43,597 nt of DNA from Actinomadura sp. 7K507 (GTDB taxonomy: Bacteria; Actinomycetota; Actinomycetes; Streptosporangiales; Streptosporangiaceae). The translations under genes were made by a program, and so were the position numbers. The stretch is from assembly GCF_004348425.1 (NCBI RefSeq), contig NZ_SMKK01000056.1:1-43597 (forward strand). The letters are read 5' to 3'. The notes below the pieces were generated by a model. That model was not told the DNA's origin and ran no database searches. It was given only the letters and a program-made list of their open reading frames with translations. Of this stretch, positions 31,024 to 39,949 are shown piece by piece; the stretch's first letter is position 1, and the number at the start of each line of letters is the position of its first letter.

Positions 31024-33254
31024 TGCGGTCTCCGTTTCAGGACTGCTGCCGCGTGATCCAGAGCGGCCAGCATGATCTCGCCAAAGCTCCGCACACGAAC
31101 CGCGTTGGAGTGGGTATGCGTGAGCAGAACGCCGAAGTCGGTCTTCAGCGGTTCGAGTTCCTCGGGCGGTAGCGCGCCGATCAGGGCGTCGGCGAGCGCC
31201 TGCACCTCCCGTTCGTTCTCCGTCCCGCCCCGCCGGATCATCGCGACGCACGCACTCAGCAGCGCCTCCAACGCGGAGCGGCGGCACGGCCGGTGCCGGA
31301 TCGCCGCCGCCCACAGCTCAGCTGTGGCAGCGAGCCGATCCGGGCGGTCGCGCAGGTACTCGGCGACGGCGGGGACGCCGGTGCGGGCACTGCGGGCGTG
31401 GACCACGGAGAGGACGCCGACCAACGTGAGCCGGTAGCGGTTCTGGCTAGAACCGATCGGCAGGAACTTCGCCAGTTGCGCGAGCAGGTGCTCAACAAGC
31501 AACTCGGCGTCGCCGTCCCGGGCGACCAGCGTGGCGAAGAGCTCACCGAACGCGGACGCCGCCGGTTCGCTGTGCCGGTTCTCCTGCAGGACGAGCTGCC
31601 AGAGCCGACGTGCTCCGAGCTGGGGAAGGCGGACGCCCAGCTCCCCGGCGAATGCCTGGATCGCGGTGTGACGCTGCTCTGCGGTTCCTTGGCCCGCCCA
31701 GTCATCCGCGATCCGCTGCGCGATCGGAACCATGGCCTCGTCCAGGCACAGGAACCACAGGGCGTAGACAGCGGTGGCCTGCCCCTGCCAGCCGGCCCCG
31801 CCCCGGGACCATTCCTCCAGATAGGTCTCGGTCTCGTCGCGGTCGAAGTAGGTGAGCAGGGCGAGCGCCGAACCGATGCCGAGGTGGAGTTCATCGTCCT
31901 TTTCGAGGACGAGCAGGTTGAGCCAAGCGCGGACGGAGTCCCAGAACCCGATGCCGTAGCCCGTCGTGAGTTCTTCGAGAACGTAGGGGCGGTAGGCGTC
32001 CTCGGCGAACGCAAGCACCCGTCGCGTGCTGGCACCGTCCTGTACGCGAAGGACCTGGACAAGCGTCTCGTTCCGGCGCCGATCCTGCGTTATGGCGGGA
32101 CGATCTCCCGCTGGAGAGGCTGTGCCCGACTCCGAACCTGCCGTTCCATCGGAGGCGGCCTCGGTGCGCGCCGGTGAGAGGATGCCGTCCAGCAGCCTGA
32201 CGCACAGTTCGAAGCGCCGTTCGGGAAGTCGCGAGACGAAGGCGATGACGGTAACTGCCAGTAGTTGCTCCCGGCCAGGACCGCCGTCGAACCACTCGTG
32301 GACTACGCGGCGCCCCGCTTCGTCGAGGACCTCCGCAACCGCCTCAGCGGGCGCCTGCCCGGCGGCAAGGCGCTCGACGATGCGGCCGAGGTCGCGCATC
32401 GCGAACTCGGCGGGCAGCGCATCCCGTACGGCCTCGACGTCCTCGTTTCGCGCGTGCTCGCCGAGTCCGGTCCGGAGCACGGTGGCGACCGGCGGCGGCG
32501 CCCAAGGGACGTGCCGGACGGAGTCGGGTACCCGCACCGGCTCCTCGATCATGGTCACCACGAGAAAGGCACCGAAGTGATCTAGGCGGTCAAGGACGGC
32601 CAGCCAGGCGTGGTCGAGTTCGCTTCCGGTGCTTCGGCCGCTTCCGGCACGGGGCAGGCCGTCGTCCACACGATCGAAAACCACGTAACCGCAGCCCTGG
32701 TTGTACTTGCGCTCAGCGAGTTCCTTCAGGGAGATAGATGGGGGCAGGGCGACGATCGTGCCTTCTGAGCCGATGACGTCGCGCAGCATGACAAGGGCGC
32801 CTGTGCGTTTCCCTAGTCCCCTCCGGCCGGTCAGGACCAGGGCGTGGTCCTTGACCAGGTGGGCGCTCGCCTCCTCGTAGCAATCGCCCGGCGAGGCGTA
32901 CCCGGCGGCGGCCTCCTTGATCACCGCCGGGCTGATCTTGCCGGTGACGGCGTGCCCTCGTTCGATGCGCTCCGCCGAGGCCATGCCGAGCACGCTTCCC
33001 CGCTGATCCACCCGGTCGAGAAAGATGTTGTAGACGGCCTTCCCGGCTTGGGCGGCCGTAGCGTGAGCATTGCTCACCGTGCCATGGTCAACGTCGGCTG
33101 ACGCATCACCGGCATCGGCATCGGCTTCCGGTGTGACCTGATCGGCATCGTCGTTCGCAAGCGCGTCATCGCCGGAGTTTCCGTCGTCGTGCTCCGGCTC
33201 CCGCTCCGGCATTTCGGGCACCTTTTCGGCGATCTCATCGTCGGACATTTGCAC
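31020..33254 (-). CDS. Large P-loop NTPase (STAND/AAA-like) with acidic N-terminus and helical C-terminus
   Basis: A 744-residue protein from GTG 33254 (ATG 33248 is equally possible). Residues 1-55 are acidic and disordered. They are followed by a short segment (HGTVSNAHATAAQAGKAVYN) resembling the Asn/Ser-Gly...Gln motifs seen in actinobacterial signalling proteins. The NTPase core has Walker A TGRRGLGKRT (142-151) and Walker B YVVFDRVDD (190-198). Residues about 290-744 are helical with repeat-like Leu/Ala content (ALWFLCLDEAMVPIAQRIAD; AIQAFAGELGVRLPQLGARR), perhaps a sensing solenoid. No known effector domain is seen. It overlaps the SPFH gene by 4 bp. Confidence 0.8.
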   Translation of the reverse strand: MQMSDDEIAEKVPEMPEREPEHDDGNSGDDALANDDADQVTPEADADAGDASADVDHGTVSNAHATAAQAGKAVYNIFLDRVDQRGSVLGMASAERIERGHAVTGKISPAVIKEAAAGYASPGDCYEEASAHLVKDHALVLTGRRGLGKRTGALVMLRDVIGSEGTIVALPPSISLKELAERKYNQGCGYVVFDRVDDGLPRAGSGRSTGSELDHAWLAVLDRLDHFGAFLVVTMIEEPVRVPDSVRHVPWAPPPVATVLRTGLGEHARNEDVEAVRDALPAEFAMRDLGRIVERLAAGQAPAEAVAEVLDEAGRRVVHEWFDGGPGREQLLAVTVIAFVSRLPERRFELCVRLLDGILSPARTEAASDGTAGSESGTASPAGDRPAITQDRRRNETLVQVLRVQDGASTRRVLAFAEDAYRPYVLEELTTGYGIGFWDSVRAWLNLLVLEKDDELHLGIGSALALLTYFDRDETETYLEEWSRGGAGWQGQATAVYALWFLCLDEAMVPIAQRIADDWAGQGTAEQRHTAIQAFAGELGVRLPQLGARRLWQLVLQENRHSEPAASAFGELFATLVARDGDAELLVEHLLAQLAKFLPIGSSQNRYRLTLVGVLSVVHARSARTGVPAVAEYLRDRPDRLAATAELWAAAIRHRPCRRSALEALLSACVAMIRRGGTENEREVQALADALIGALPPEELEPLKTDFGVLLTHTHSNAVRVRSFGEIMLAALDHAAAVLKRRPQ

Positions 33255-33262
33255 AGACCGAA

Positions 33263-33994
33263 TCAGCCGTGCTCATTGAAGCCCAGGATGGAACGTGACA
33301 GATCGATGTTTTCGCCCGAGATGGTGTTTATGACGGTTTTTGGCTTACTGTCGAACTCAGGGGTACCGGAACCCGGTTCCGTTCCACCGGAAACGATCGC
33401 CCCCGGACCGATTCCCGGGACATGGACGTAGGCAGTCTGATGGAACCCCTTCGCGGGAAGGTCCACCGCAACCGCGAGGAATTGCTTCGCCCTCAGGCCG
33501 CCCAACTCAGACAGTACGACCTTCTGATAAACCTCCTCGGAAATGATCAATGCGAGGTTCGCATCCCGCCGGGATGCCAGCGCGGCGCGCACGGGCGCGC
33601 TGTCCAGAAGCCGGCTGAGGACGATGAAAGCGTCGCCACCGCCCCCCATATGGCCGGACGTCACCGTGCCCATGTTCATGGCGACCCGCAACCTCATCTG
33701 AAGCTCGGCACCGTGGTCGTCGTTATGGTCGGTCAACCGCCGGTCCAGCACACGCACGAACTCGGCGACCACCGCGAGGAGGTCGATCTCCGGAGGCAGG
33801 ATGGCCAGCTCACCATCCCCGCCGGGCTCCCGTTGCCACGAGCCTCGGTCGAGGCCGACCTCTTCGGCGGCCGTGTTGAGCAGTTCGTGCAGCGTCCGTT
33901 GAAGCTCGACCTGGCGGCGCACTGAACGGCTGCTGTACTTCTCGATGTCCGACCCGATGACGAACCGGTCGGCCAGCGTCGGACGCGTTGCCAT
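33263..33994 (-). CDS. Class III nucleotidyl-cyclase-like protein
   Basis: A 243-residue protein whose core (about 9-200) has the class III cyclase layout: FVIGSDIEKYSSRS with Asp16, REPGGDGELAILP with Asp60 (the two metal Asp), and LRVAMNMGTVTSG. GGGGDAFIVLSRLLDS then corresponds to the G-x-x-V-N-x-x-x-R element; its transition-state Asn is replaced while Arg is kept. Activity is therefore uncertain. The C-terminal 25 residues (TVINTISGENIDLSRSILGF) are a separate short motif similar to the one preceding the NTPase domain next door. ATG 33994 is preceded by GGAGG. Such cyclase-like proteins occur beside STAND-type NTPases in actinobacteria; a Pycsar-type role is possible but unproven. Confidence 0.75.
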   Translation of the reverse strand: MATRPTLADRFVIGSDIEKYSSRSVRRQVELQRTLHELLNTAAEEVGLDRGSWQREPGGDGELAILPPEIDLLAVVAEFVRVLDRRLTDHNDDHGAELQMRLRVAMNMGTVTSGHMGGGGDAFIVLSRLLDSAPVRAALASRRDANLALIISEEVYQKVVLSELGGLRAKQFLAVAVDLPAKGFHQTAYVHVPGIGPGAIVSGGTEPGSGTPEFDSKPKTVINTISGENIDLSRSILGFNEHG

Positions 33995-34131
33995 GGCACC
34001 TCCGTGGGTGTTCTCGTGGTCAGGAAGGACACCCGCACAGGTGATGAGAAATCAAGGCAAGGCGGGTGGATCACCCGATCTTGCAGGAACCACAGCGGCC
34101 TCTGTGTGCAAAAGTAGACACGTCCCGACAA

Positions 34132-34147
34132 GTAATCTTAATGTTAC
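34132..34147. promoter_or_regulatory. Imperfect palindrome between the regulator and cyclase-like genes
   Basis: GTAATCTTAATGTTAC has GTAA and TTAC ends around a central TTAA, in an AT-rich island upstream of the cyclase-like gene and overlapping the Crp-type stop codon. It could be a Crp/Fnr-type operator. The 149-bp gap 33995-34143 is the only likely internal promoter site in this cluster. Confidence 0.25.
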
Positions 34148-34800
34148 CTGGAGGCGCGATCACGTAGGCCCGGTAGATCCGTGATAATGATTCGCTCGCG
34201 TTTCGTGTTAACCAATCCAGCCGAACGCAATTCGGCGAGCTTGTCCGCCACCGAGGCCCTCGAGAGGCCGATCGCTTCACCGAACTCTGCCTGACTCAGC
34301 CCGATATCAATAGATTTGACCTCGCGGCTAGTCGACACGGCCAGCCGCAGCAGGCCACGGACGACCCGGGGGCCGGCCTTGAGCGTGGCGAGCTCCAGCC
34401 GCAGTTCCTCGCTCTCCCGGAACAGTCGCATCGCGAAGCGGACCAGTTCGTTATGGAGGCCCATCGCCTGGAGAGCACGGAGGAACGAGTCCCGGGACAC
34501 CGCCGAGACCTCGCACTCGTCGATCGCTGAGACCGTCGCAGACCGCCGAGCGCCGTCGATGACCGTGATGTCCCCGAGCACCTGTCCCGGTCCACGCACG
34601 GCGAGCAGCATACTGTGGCCCTCGGCGTCGACCAGGGAGACCTTCACCCGTCCGGCGACCAGCAGGAGCACCTGGTCGGCGATGTCCCCCTGCCGCATGA
34701 GGATCTCGCCGGGCTCATAGGTGCCTGGCCGGCCCAGCGCGGTGAGTTCCCGCCAGGCGGGAGGCCCGATGATCGCCCCGAATCCGTCCATGGACCACAT
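34144..34800 (-). CDS. Crp/Fnr-family transcriptional regulator
   Basis: A 218-residue protein with a cyclic-nucleotide-binding beta-roll (YEPGEILMRQGDIADQVLLL; GQVLGDITVIDGARRSATVS), a connecting helix and a C-terminal winged helix-turn-helix (LSQAEFGEAIGLSRASVADK). In the phosphate-binding cassette the Arg-Ser-Ala of CAP is present and the Glu is Asp, so cyclic-nucleotide binding is plausible; there are no Fnr-type Cys clusters. It is first in the five-gene cluster ahead of a cyclase-like protein, suggesting a local nucleotide loop. Start ATG 34800, with ATG 34791 as alternative. Confidence 0.9.
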   Translation of the reverse strand: MWSMDGFGAIIGPPAWRELTALGRPGTYEPGEILMRQGDIADQVLLLVAGRVKVSLVDAEGHSMLLAVRGPGQVLGDITVIDGARRSATVSAIDECEVSAVSRDSFLRALQAMGLHNELVRFAMRLFRESEELRLELATLKAGPRVVRGLLRLAVSTSREVKSIDIGLSQAEFGEAIGLSRASVADKLAELRSAGLVNTKRERIIITDLPGLRDRASR

Positions 34801-34857
34801 AGTGAAAGCCCCGCTCCGCCTCGCGCAACGCTTACCACCGAATCGGACGTGTTGCTG

Positions 34858-36411
34858 CTACTCCGTTAGGAGGCGCTGTAGGGCGGGTTTGTTGGGCTTG
34901 CCGGTTGGTAGGCGGGGGACGTCTTCGCCTGGCGGGAGGACGCGGAGGACGGTGGGGAGCTTGAAGGCGCTCAACTGTGTTCGGGCGGCCTTCAGGACGT
35001 CTGCCTCGTCCAATGCGGTGTCGGGTTCCGGGATTACGGCTGCTGCGATCTGGGGTGTGCCGTCTGGGGCGGGGACGTCGGTTACGAAGGCTTGGTGGAT
35101 GCCGGGGATGGTCTGGAGCGCGGACTCGACCTCCGTTGGATAGACGGTGGCGCCACGGATCTTGAGCATGTCGTCTAGGCGGCCGTGGTGCCAGAGGCGT
35201 CCGGCGTCGTCCAGGTGGCCGATGTCTCCGGTGCGGCACCAGCCGTCCTTTGTGAAGACCTCCTCGCGGGAGCGGCCGCAGATGCCGCGCATTAGGTGTC
35301 TGCCGCGGACCTGGATCTCGCCGTGTTCGCCCGAGGGCGTTGGTTCGCCCGTCTCTGGGGTGGCGATCCGTACCTGCATCCCTGGGAATGGGGTGCCGCA
35401 GCTTCCCCAGGCTTCGGGGCGCATGTCCTGGTCTAGGGGGTCGCCGCAGTAGGGGCCGAAGGTCTCGGTCATTCCGAACAGGTTCGCGCGGGCTCCGGGG
35501 TGGCTGCGCAGATGCGGCGGCAGGATCGCGGGGAGGCTGCCCGGTCTCAGGGACGACAGGTCGGTTTCGGCGGCCAGCGGGTGCGCCGCCAGGCGGGCGG
35601 CCTGGTCGGGCCAGCCGCGGAAGAGGGTCGCGCGTTCGCGGCTCAGGAGTTCGAGCGTGCTCTCCGGGGACGGAACGGCCTCCGTCAGCAGCGTCGCCCC
35701 GGCGGCGAGGACGGTCAGCAGGCCACCGCCGAAGCCGCCCATCCAGAAGAACGGCATCGGGATGTAGAGGCGGTCACCAGGGCGGACGCATCGGATGGGC
35801 AGGCTCGCGGCCACGGCGCGCAGCGCGTTCCCGTGGGTGTGGATGACGCCCTTGGGGGTTCCTCGGCTGCCGGAGGTGAACATGATCGCGAGGTCGTCGG
35901 CGGGGCGGACGCGGTCCTCCAGGGCGGACGCTTTCTCGCTGGATGGCGGGGCGTCCCGTAGCTCGTCGTGGCGCCAGGCGGAGCGGAGGGCTGGCAGGCG
36001 AGGCGTTCGGCCGTCCCGGGCACCGAGAGGCAGCAGGTCCTTGAACTCGTCCAGGAAGTTCCTGTCGCGGAAGCCGTCCACCAGGATCAGGCGCTCCACG
36101 GCCGCGGTCCGCAGTTGCTGGTCGAGTTCGGGTGCGCGGAGGAAGGTGCTGAGGGGGACGAGCACGGCACCCATCCGCATGATCGCGAAGGCGTGGACCG
36201 CCCAGTCGATGCCGTTCTCCATCAGCAGCCCGACGCGGGTGCGGCGGGTGACGCCGCGATCGGCGAGGACGGCGGCGAGGCCACGGCTGCGAACGTCCAG
36301 TTCGGTCCAGGTGATCCGCTCGGTGGCGGTCACCAGCGCATCACGGTTCGGGCACCGGTCGGTGAGCGACGCCAGGGCGGTGGGGATCGTGGGTTTCTGG
36401 TCAACGGTCAT
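34858..36411 (-). CDS. Acyl-CoA synthetase (AMP-binding enzyme)
   Basis: A 517-residue ANL-family ligase: P-loop MFTSGSRGTPKGVIHTHG, adenine site NLFGMTETFG, Asp hinge CRTGDIGHLDDAGRLWHHGR, and catalytic Lys in LPTGKPNKPALQ. It activates a carboxylic acid as acyl-AMP, then acyl-CoA. It is the last gene of the leftward operon, overlapping the previous ligase gene by 11 bp. Acid specificity cannot be read, but the neighbours suggest a catabolic substrate rather than housekeeping fatty acids. Confidence 0.92.
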   Translation of the reverse strand: MTVDQKPTIPTALASLTDRCPNRDALVTATERITWTELDVRSRGLAAVLADRGVTRRTRVGLLMENGIDWAVHAFAIMRMGAVLVPLSTFLRAPELDQQLRTAAVERLILVDGFRDRNFLDEFKDLLPLGARDGRTPRLPALRSAWRHDELRDAPPSSEKASALEDRVRPADDLAIMFTSGSRGTPKGVIHTHGNALRAVAASLPIRCVRPGDRLYIPMPFFWMGGFGGGLLTVLAAGATLLTEAVPSPESTLELLSRERATLFRGWPDQAARLAAHPLAAETDLSSLRPGSLPAILPPHLRSHPGARANLFGMTETFGPYCGDPLDQDMRPEAWGSCGTPFPGMQVRIATPETGEPTPSGEHGEIQVRGRHLMRGICGRSREEVFTKDGWCRTGDIGHLDDAGRLWHHGRLDDMLKIRGATVYPTEVESALQTIPGIHQAFVTDVPAPDGTPQIAAAVIPEPDTALDEADVLKAARTQLSAFKLPTVLRVLPPGEDVPRLPTGKPNKPALQRLLTE

Positions 36412-37924
36412 CGAACAACTCCGCCAGTGCGTTCATGTCCACCTTGCCGCTGGAGCGGAGAGGCACGCGCGAGACCGGTACGGCGCGCACCACCCGGGGG
36501 ATCTTGTAGGGCGACAGGACCGGGGCGAGGGACTCACGCAGGGCGGGCGGGGGGCCGTCGCCGGTGACCAGGACGGCCGCCACCACCTGGCCGCGCTCGG
36601 CATCTGGCAGGCCGAACACGTAGGAGTCCAGGCCGGTGGCGGTGCGGATCGCGTCCTGCACCTCGGCGGGCGACACGCTCGCGCCCGCCGTCTTGATCAG
36701 GTCGTCGGCGCGGCCGAGGAAGTACCAGTGGCCCGCCTCGTCGGTGCGCGCCATGTCGCCGGTGTGGAACCAGCCGTCGTCGTCGAAAGTGTCGAACCGC
36801 TCCACGCCGTAGTAGCCGCGCATGAGAGCGGGGCCGCGCAGCCACAGCTCGCCCTTCTCCCCCACCGGGCGGTCGGCGCCGGTTTCCCGGTCGACGATCC
36901 GGGCCTCGTAGCCGGGGACGGGGCGTCCGAACGAGCCTCGCCTGCTCTCCGGCAGGTCGTCCGCGTTGTCACGTCCGGCTAGGACGACGCTGCCTCCCTC
37001 GGTCGTCCCGAGCATGTTCGTCCGCAGCCCGGGATCGGCGGGGAGGGCGCTGTCCGGCATGATCGGATACAGGTTGCCGCGCCGGATGGACGACAGGTCG
37101 CGGCGCGGGAAGCTGGGGTCGGCGGCCAGGGCGGCTACCGACGAGGCGTAGCCGTTCACCATCGTGGGACGTTCGCGCTCGATGACGTCCAGCACGCCGG
37201 ACGGTTCGGCGGCGCGCGAGCAGGCGAGCGTCGCGCCGGCGAGCAGGGTGCCGAGCAGGGTGTAGGCGAACCCGCCGATCCAGAAGAACGGCGAGTTGGA
37301 GAAGAGGGTCTCGCCGCGGCCGTAGTCGCGCATCTCGTTCAGCACCCGCAGGTGGTCGAGCAGCGCGCCGTGCGTGTGGACGACGCCCTTCGGCGCGCTG
37401 GTCGAGCCGGACGTGTGCACGATGACCAGGTCGTCGGACGGCGTGACATCGGCCTCGATCGCTTCGAAGAGGTCGTCGCTCACCGTGTCGGCGTCGTTCA
37501 GCAGGCCGTGCCAGGCGTCCCCGCCGGTGAAGAGAACCTCCCGCAAGACTGGTGCGCCGAGTCCTGCGGCCTCTCGCAGCATCGTCTCGAAGTCCTTCGA
37601 CCGGTAGGACGGGAAGGCCAGCAGGATCTCGGTGTCGGAGCCGTCGATCAGCGTGTGCAGTTCCGCCGTCGTGGACATCGTGCTCATCGGGACGGCCACC
37701 GCTCCGATGCGCGCGGCGGCCAGGGCGGCGACGACGAAATCCGCGCCGCTGGGGATCAGGAGGCCGATGTGTGTTCCGTGGCCGGCACCCGCCGCGACCA
37801 GGCCTTTCGCGAGGCGGCGCGATTCCCGGCAGGCGTCGCGGTAGGTCAGCCGCTCGTCGTCGCACACCAGGAACGTGTGATCGTCGGATGTTCTGGAGCG
37901 GAGCACGTCGCCCACGGTTCGCAT
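36401..37924 (-). CDS. Acyl-CoA synthetase (AMP-binding enzyme)
   Basis: A 507-residue ANL-family ligase with VHTSGSTSAPKGVVHTHG, NMLGTTEGGS, FHTGDMARTDEAGHWYFLGR and catalytic Lys in RSSGKVDMNALA. ATG 37924 is one base after the thioesterase stop, with AGGAGG across that stop. Full length for the family. Related to the ligase that follows it, so the two probably arose by duplication and may take different intermediates. Confidence 0.92.
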   Translation of the reverse strand: MRTVGDVLRSRTSDDHTFLVCDDERLTYRDACRESRRLAKGLVAAGAGHGTHIGLLIPSGADFVVAALAAARIGAVAVPMSTMSTTAELHTLIDGSDTEILLAFPSYRSKDFETMLREAAGLGAPVLREVLFTGGDAWHGLLNDADTVSDDLFEAIEADVTPSDDLVIVHTSGSTSAPKGVVHTHGALLDHLRVLNEMRDYGRGETLFSNSPFFWIGGFAYTLLGTLLAGATLACSRAAEPSGVLDVIERERPTMVNGYASSVAALAADPSFPRRDLSSIRRGNLYPIMPDSALPADPGLRTNMLGTTEGGSVVLAGRDNADDLPESRRGSFGRPVPGYEARIVDRETGADRPVGEKGELWLRGPALMRGYYGVERFDTFDDDGWFHTGDMARTDEAGHWYFLGRADDLIKTAGASVSPAEVQDAIRTATGLDSYVFGLPDAERGQVVAAVLVTGDGPPPALRESLAPVLSPYKIPRVVRAVPVSRVPLRSSGKVDMNALAELFDDR

Positions 37925-37925
37925 G

Positions 37926-38561
37926 TCACCTCCTGGCGGAGACGGCGGGCAGGTTCGCGCGGTCGCCGCAGATCGCGCTGGTCGTCGCGTGGCAGAGCAG
38001 CTCGCCGTCCGACATCAGCCGCACCTTCGAGTGGACCGAGCCGTCCGCGACCGTCCTGTCGATCTCGAAGTCCAGGTCCCTCGACACCGGGACGGGACGC
38101 CGGTAGCGCAGTTCCAGCCCGCGCGTCTTGCCCGTCTGCCCGACCGCGCAGTTGTGGTGCTGGACGACGCAGTCGGCGAAGACGGCCAGGAATCCGCCGT
38201 GCACGCAGCCCGGCGGCCCCTCGTAGCAGATCGGGAACCGCACGGTCCCGGTCGCCCGCGCCGGACCGTCGACCGTGATGCCGTAGGGCGGGAACATCGG
38301 GTTGAACTCGCCGACGTCCCGGCCGTGGTCCAGGTAGACGCGCCCGCTGGTGTCGGCCTTGGCTCCGACGCGTGGTCCCGGTTCGGGTGGCACGCGGCGG
38401 GCCAGTCGCCGGCGGGCCGCGGTCAGCGTGCGGGTCACGTCCTCTAGGAGCGGGTCGGTGTGTTCTAGGGCGAGTACCACCGAGCACAGGTCCCTGACCT
38501 CCCGCGCGAAGCGTTCCTGCTCGGGCAGTGCCCGCTCCCCGAACACCCACGGCTCGGTCAT
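37926..38561 (-). CDS. Hotdog-fold thioesterase (PaaI-type)
   Basis: A 211-residue protein with a helical N-terminal part (1-70) and a hotdog core: FNPMFPPYGITVDGPARATG, then GPPGCVHGGFLAVFADCVVQ (the HGG helix with catalytic Asp) and KTRGLELRYRRPVPVSRDLD. It would hydrolyse an acyl-CoA thioester, perhaps to release CoA from a dead-end intermediate. Overlaps the downstream end of the 463-residue ligase gene by ATGA and couples to the next ligase. Confidence 0.88.
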   Translation of the reverse strand: MTEPWVFGERALPEQERFAREVRDLCSVVLALEHTDPLLEDVTRTLTAARRRLARRVPPEPGPRVGAKADTSGRVYLDHGRDVGEFNPMFPPYGITVDGPARATGTVRFPICYEGPPGCVHGGFLAVFADCVVQHHNCAVGQTGKTRGLELRYRRPVPVSRDLDFEIDRTVADGSVHSKVRLMSDGELLCHATTSAICGDRANLPAVSARR

Positions 38562-39949
38562 GACGCCCCCAGGAGGGCCCGTGCGGCGGGGAGGTCGACC
38601 TTGCCGGACGGGGTACGCGGCAGCGCGTCCACGAACGTCACCTCGGTCGGCAGCTCGTAGCGGGCCAGTGCCTCGGCGGCGTGGGCGAGGAGTTCCTCCC
38701 GGTGGGGCGCGTGTCCCGGCCGCGACTCGATCACCGCGACCGGCACCTCGCCGAGGCGCGCGTCAGGGACGCCCAGCACGACCGCGCTCCGGACGGCCGG
38801 ATGCCGCTCCAGCACGGACCGGACGTGATCGGGCTGCACCTTGAACCCGCCCCGGATGATCGTCTGGTCCGCGCGTCCCACGATCCACAGGAACCCGTCG
38901 CCGTCGATACGGGCCAGGTCGGTCGTGCGGACCCATGGCGCATCGGCACCGAACTGTGCTGGACGCACCTCCAGCAGGCCCGCCTCGTCCACGGGCAGTT
39001 CCTCGCCTTCCGGGGACACCACGCGCAGGCCGCAGCCGGGATGCGCACGTCCGGCACTGCCTCGCTTGGCCGTCCAGTAGCGGCGGTGGTCGGCGAGGGT
39101 CCAGCCCGCCACGCCGCCGCCGAACTCGGTGGCCGCGTACGAGGTCAGCACGGGCACGCCGAAGCGTTCGGTGAACGCGTCCGCGTCGGCCGGGTCCAGC
39201 GGCGCCGTCCCGGAGACCACCGACAGGAGGCCGGACAGGTCTTCGCGGGTCAGGTCCGAGTCGAGGACCATGCGGAGCGCGGCCGGCACCAGGCTCGCCG
39301 TCTTCGGCCGGTGGCGGCGCACCGCGCCGGCCCACGCCCCGACCTCGAAGCGGGGCAGGAGCACGAAGGAGCGGCCGTCCAGCACGCACTGCACGACGCG
39401 GAACAGGCCACCGATGTGGACGAGCGGAGAGTTCACGATGGCCACGCCGTGCCGCAGCACCGGCTCGGGGCGGCGGCCTGACTCGTAGTGCTTGGCGCCT
39501 TCCATGGTCCGCGTGAGCGTGTCGGCGGTGATGTCCACGCGCTTGGGCGGTCCGGTCGTCCCGCTCGTCAGCATCCGCACCGCGACGCCCGGCCTGGCCG
39601 GTGCCGCCGGATCGGTGACCGGACGTCCGAACGCCTCCAGGTCGGCGTCCGTGCCCACCAGCCCCGCGAGGTTCAGCTCGCCGACCTCGGCCGGCGCACG
39701 CCCGAGCCCGGGGTTGATCGTCACCACGCACCCGTCGGCGATCAGGACACCGAGCAGCGCCCCGGCATGCCACGGCGTGTTCCGCAGGATCACCCCGACC
39801 GGTGCCCCGGGCCGCGGCACCGACGCGGCGGCCGACTCCGCGATCCGCGCGACATCGCCCCAGCTCCACCAGGCGTCCTCGAACTCGATGGCGGGCGCGG
39901 CGGGGTCGATCCGCAGCGTCCGGCCGAGCCCGCCGGAGAGCGCGCTCAT
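38558..39949 (-). CDS. Short acyl-CoA synthetase (AMP-binding enzyme)
   Basis: A 463-residue ANL-family ligase, 40-60 residues shorter than its neighbours, trimmed mainly in the N-terminal half. It has MLTSGTTGPPKRVDITADTL, SYAATEFGGGVAG, VRTTDLARIDGDGFLWIVGR and catalytic Lys in TPSGKVDLPAAR. The P-loop Lys is kept, but the usual PKGV reads PKRV. ATG 39949 overlaps the crotonase stop (ATGA). Confidence 0.9.
   Translation of the reverse strand: MSALSGGLGRTLRIDPAAPAIEFEDAWWSWGDVARIAESAAASVPRPGAPVGVILRNTPWHAGALLGVLIADGCVVTINPGLGRAPAEVGELNLAGLVGTDADLEAFGRPVTDPAAPARPGVAVRMLTSGTTGPPKRVDITADTLTRTMEGAKHYESGRRPEPVLRHGVAIVNSPLVHIGGLFRVVQCVLDGRSFVLLPRFEVGAWAGAVRRHRPKTASLVPAALRMVLDSDLTREDLSGLLSVVSGTAPLDPADADAFTERFGVPVLTSYAATEFGGGVAGWTLADHRRYWTAKRGSAGRAHPGCGLRVVSPEGEELPVDEAGLLEVRPAQFGADAPWVRTTDLARIDGDGFLWIVGRADQTIIRGGFKVQPDHVRSVLERHPAVRSAVVLGVPDARLGEVPVAVIESRPGHAPHREELLAHAAEALARYELPTEVTFVDALPRTPSGKVDLPAARALLGAS

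Noticed and set aside
30133..31056. Rightward open frame of about 307 codons opposite the SPFH gene
   Set aside because: Shadow of the high-GC leftward gene; no family resemblance and no ribosome-binding site.
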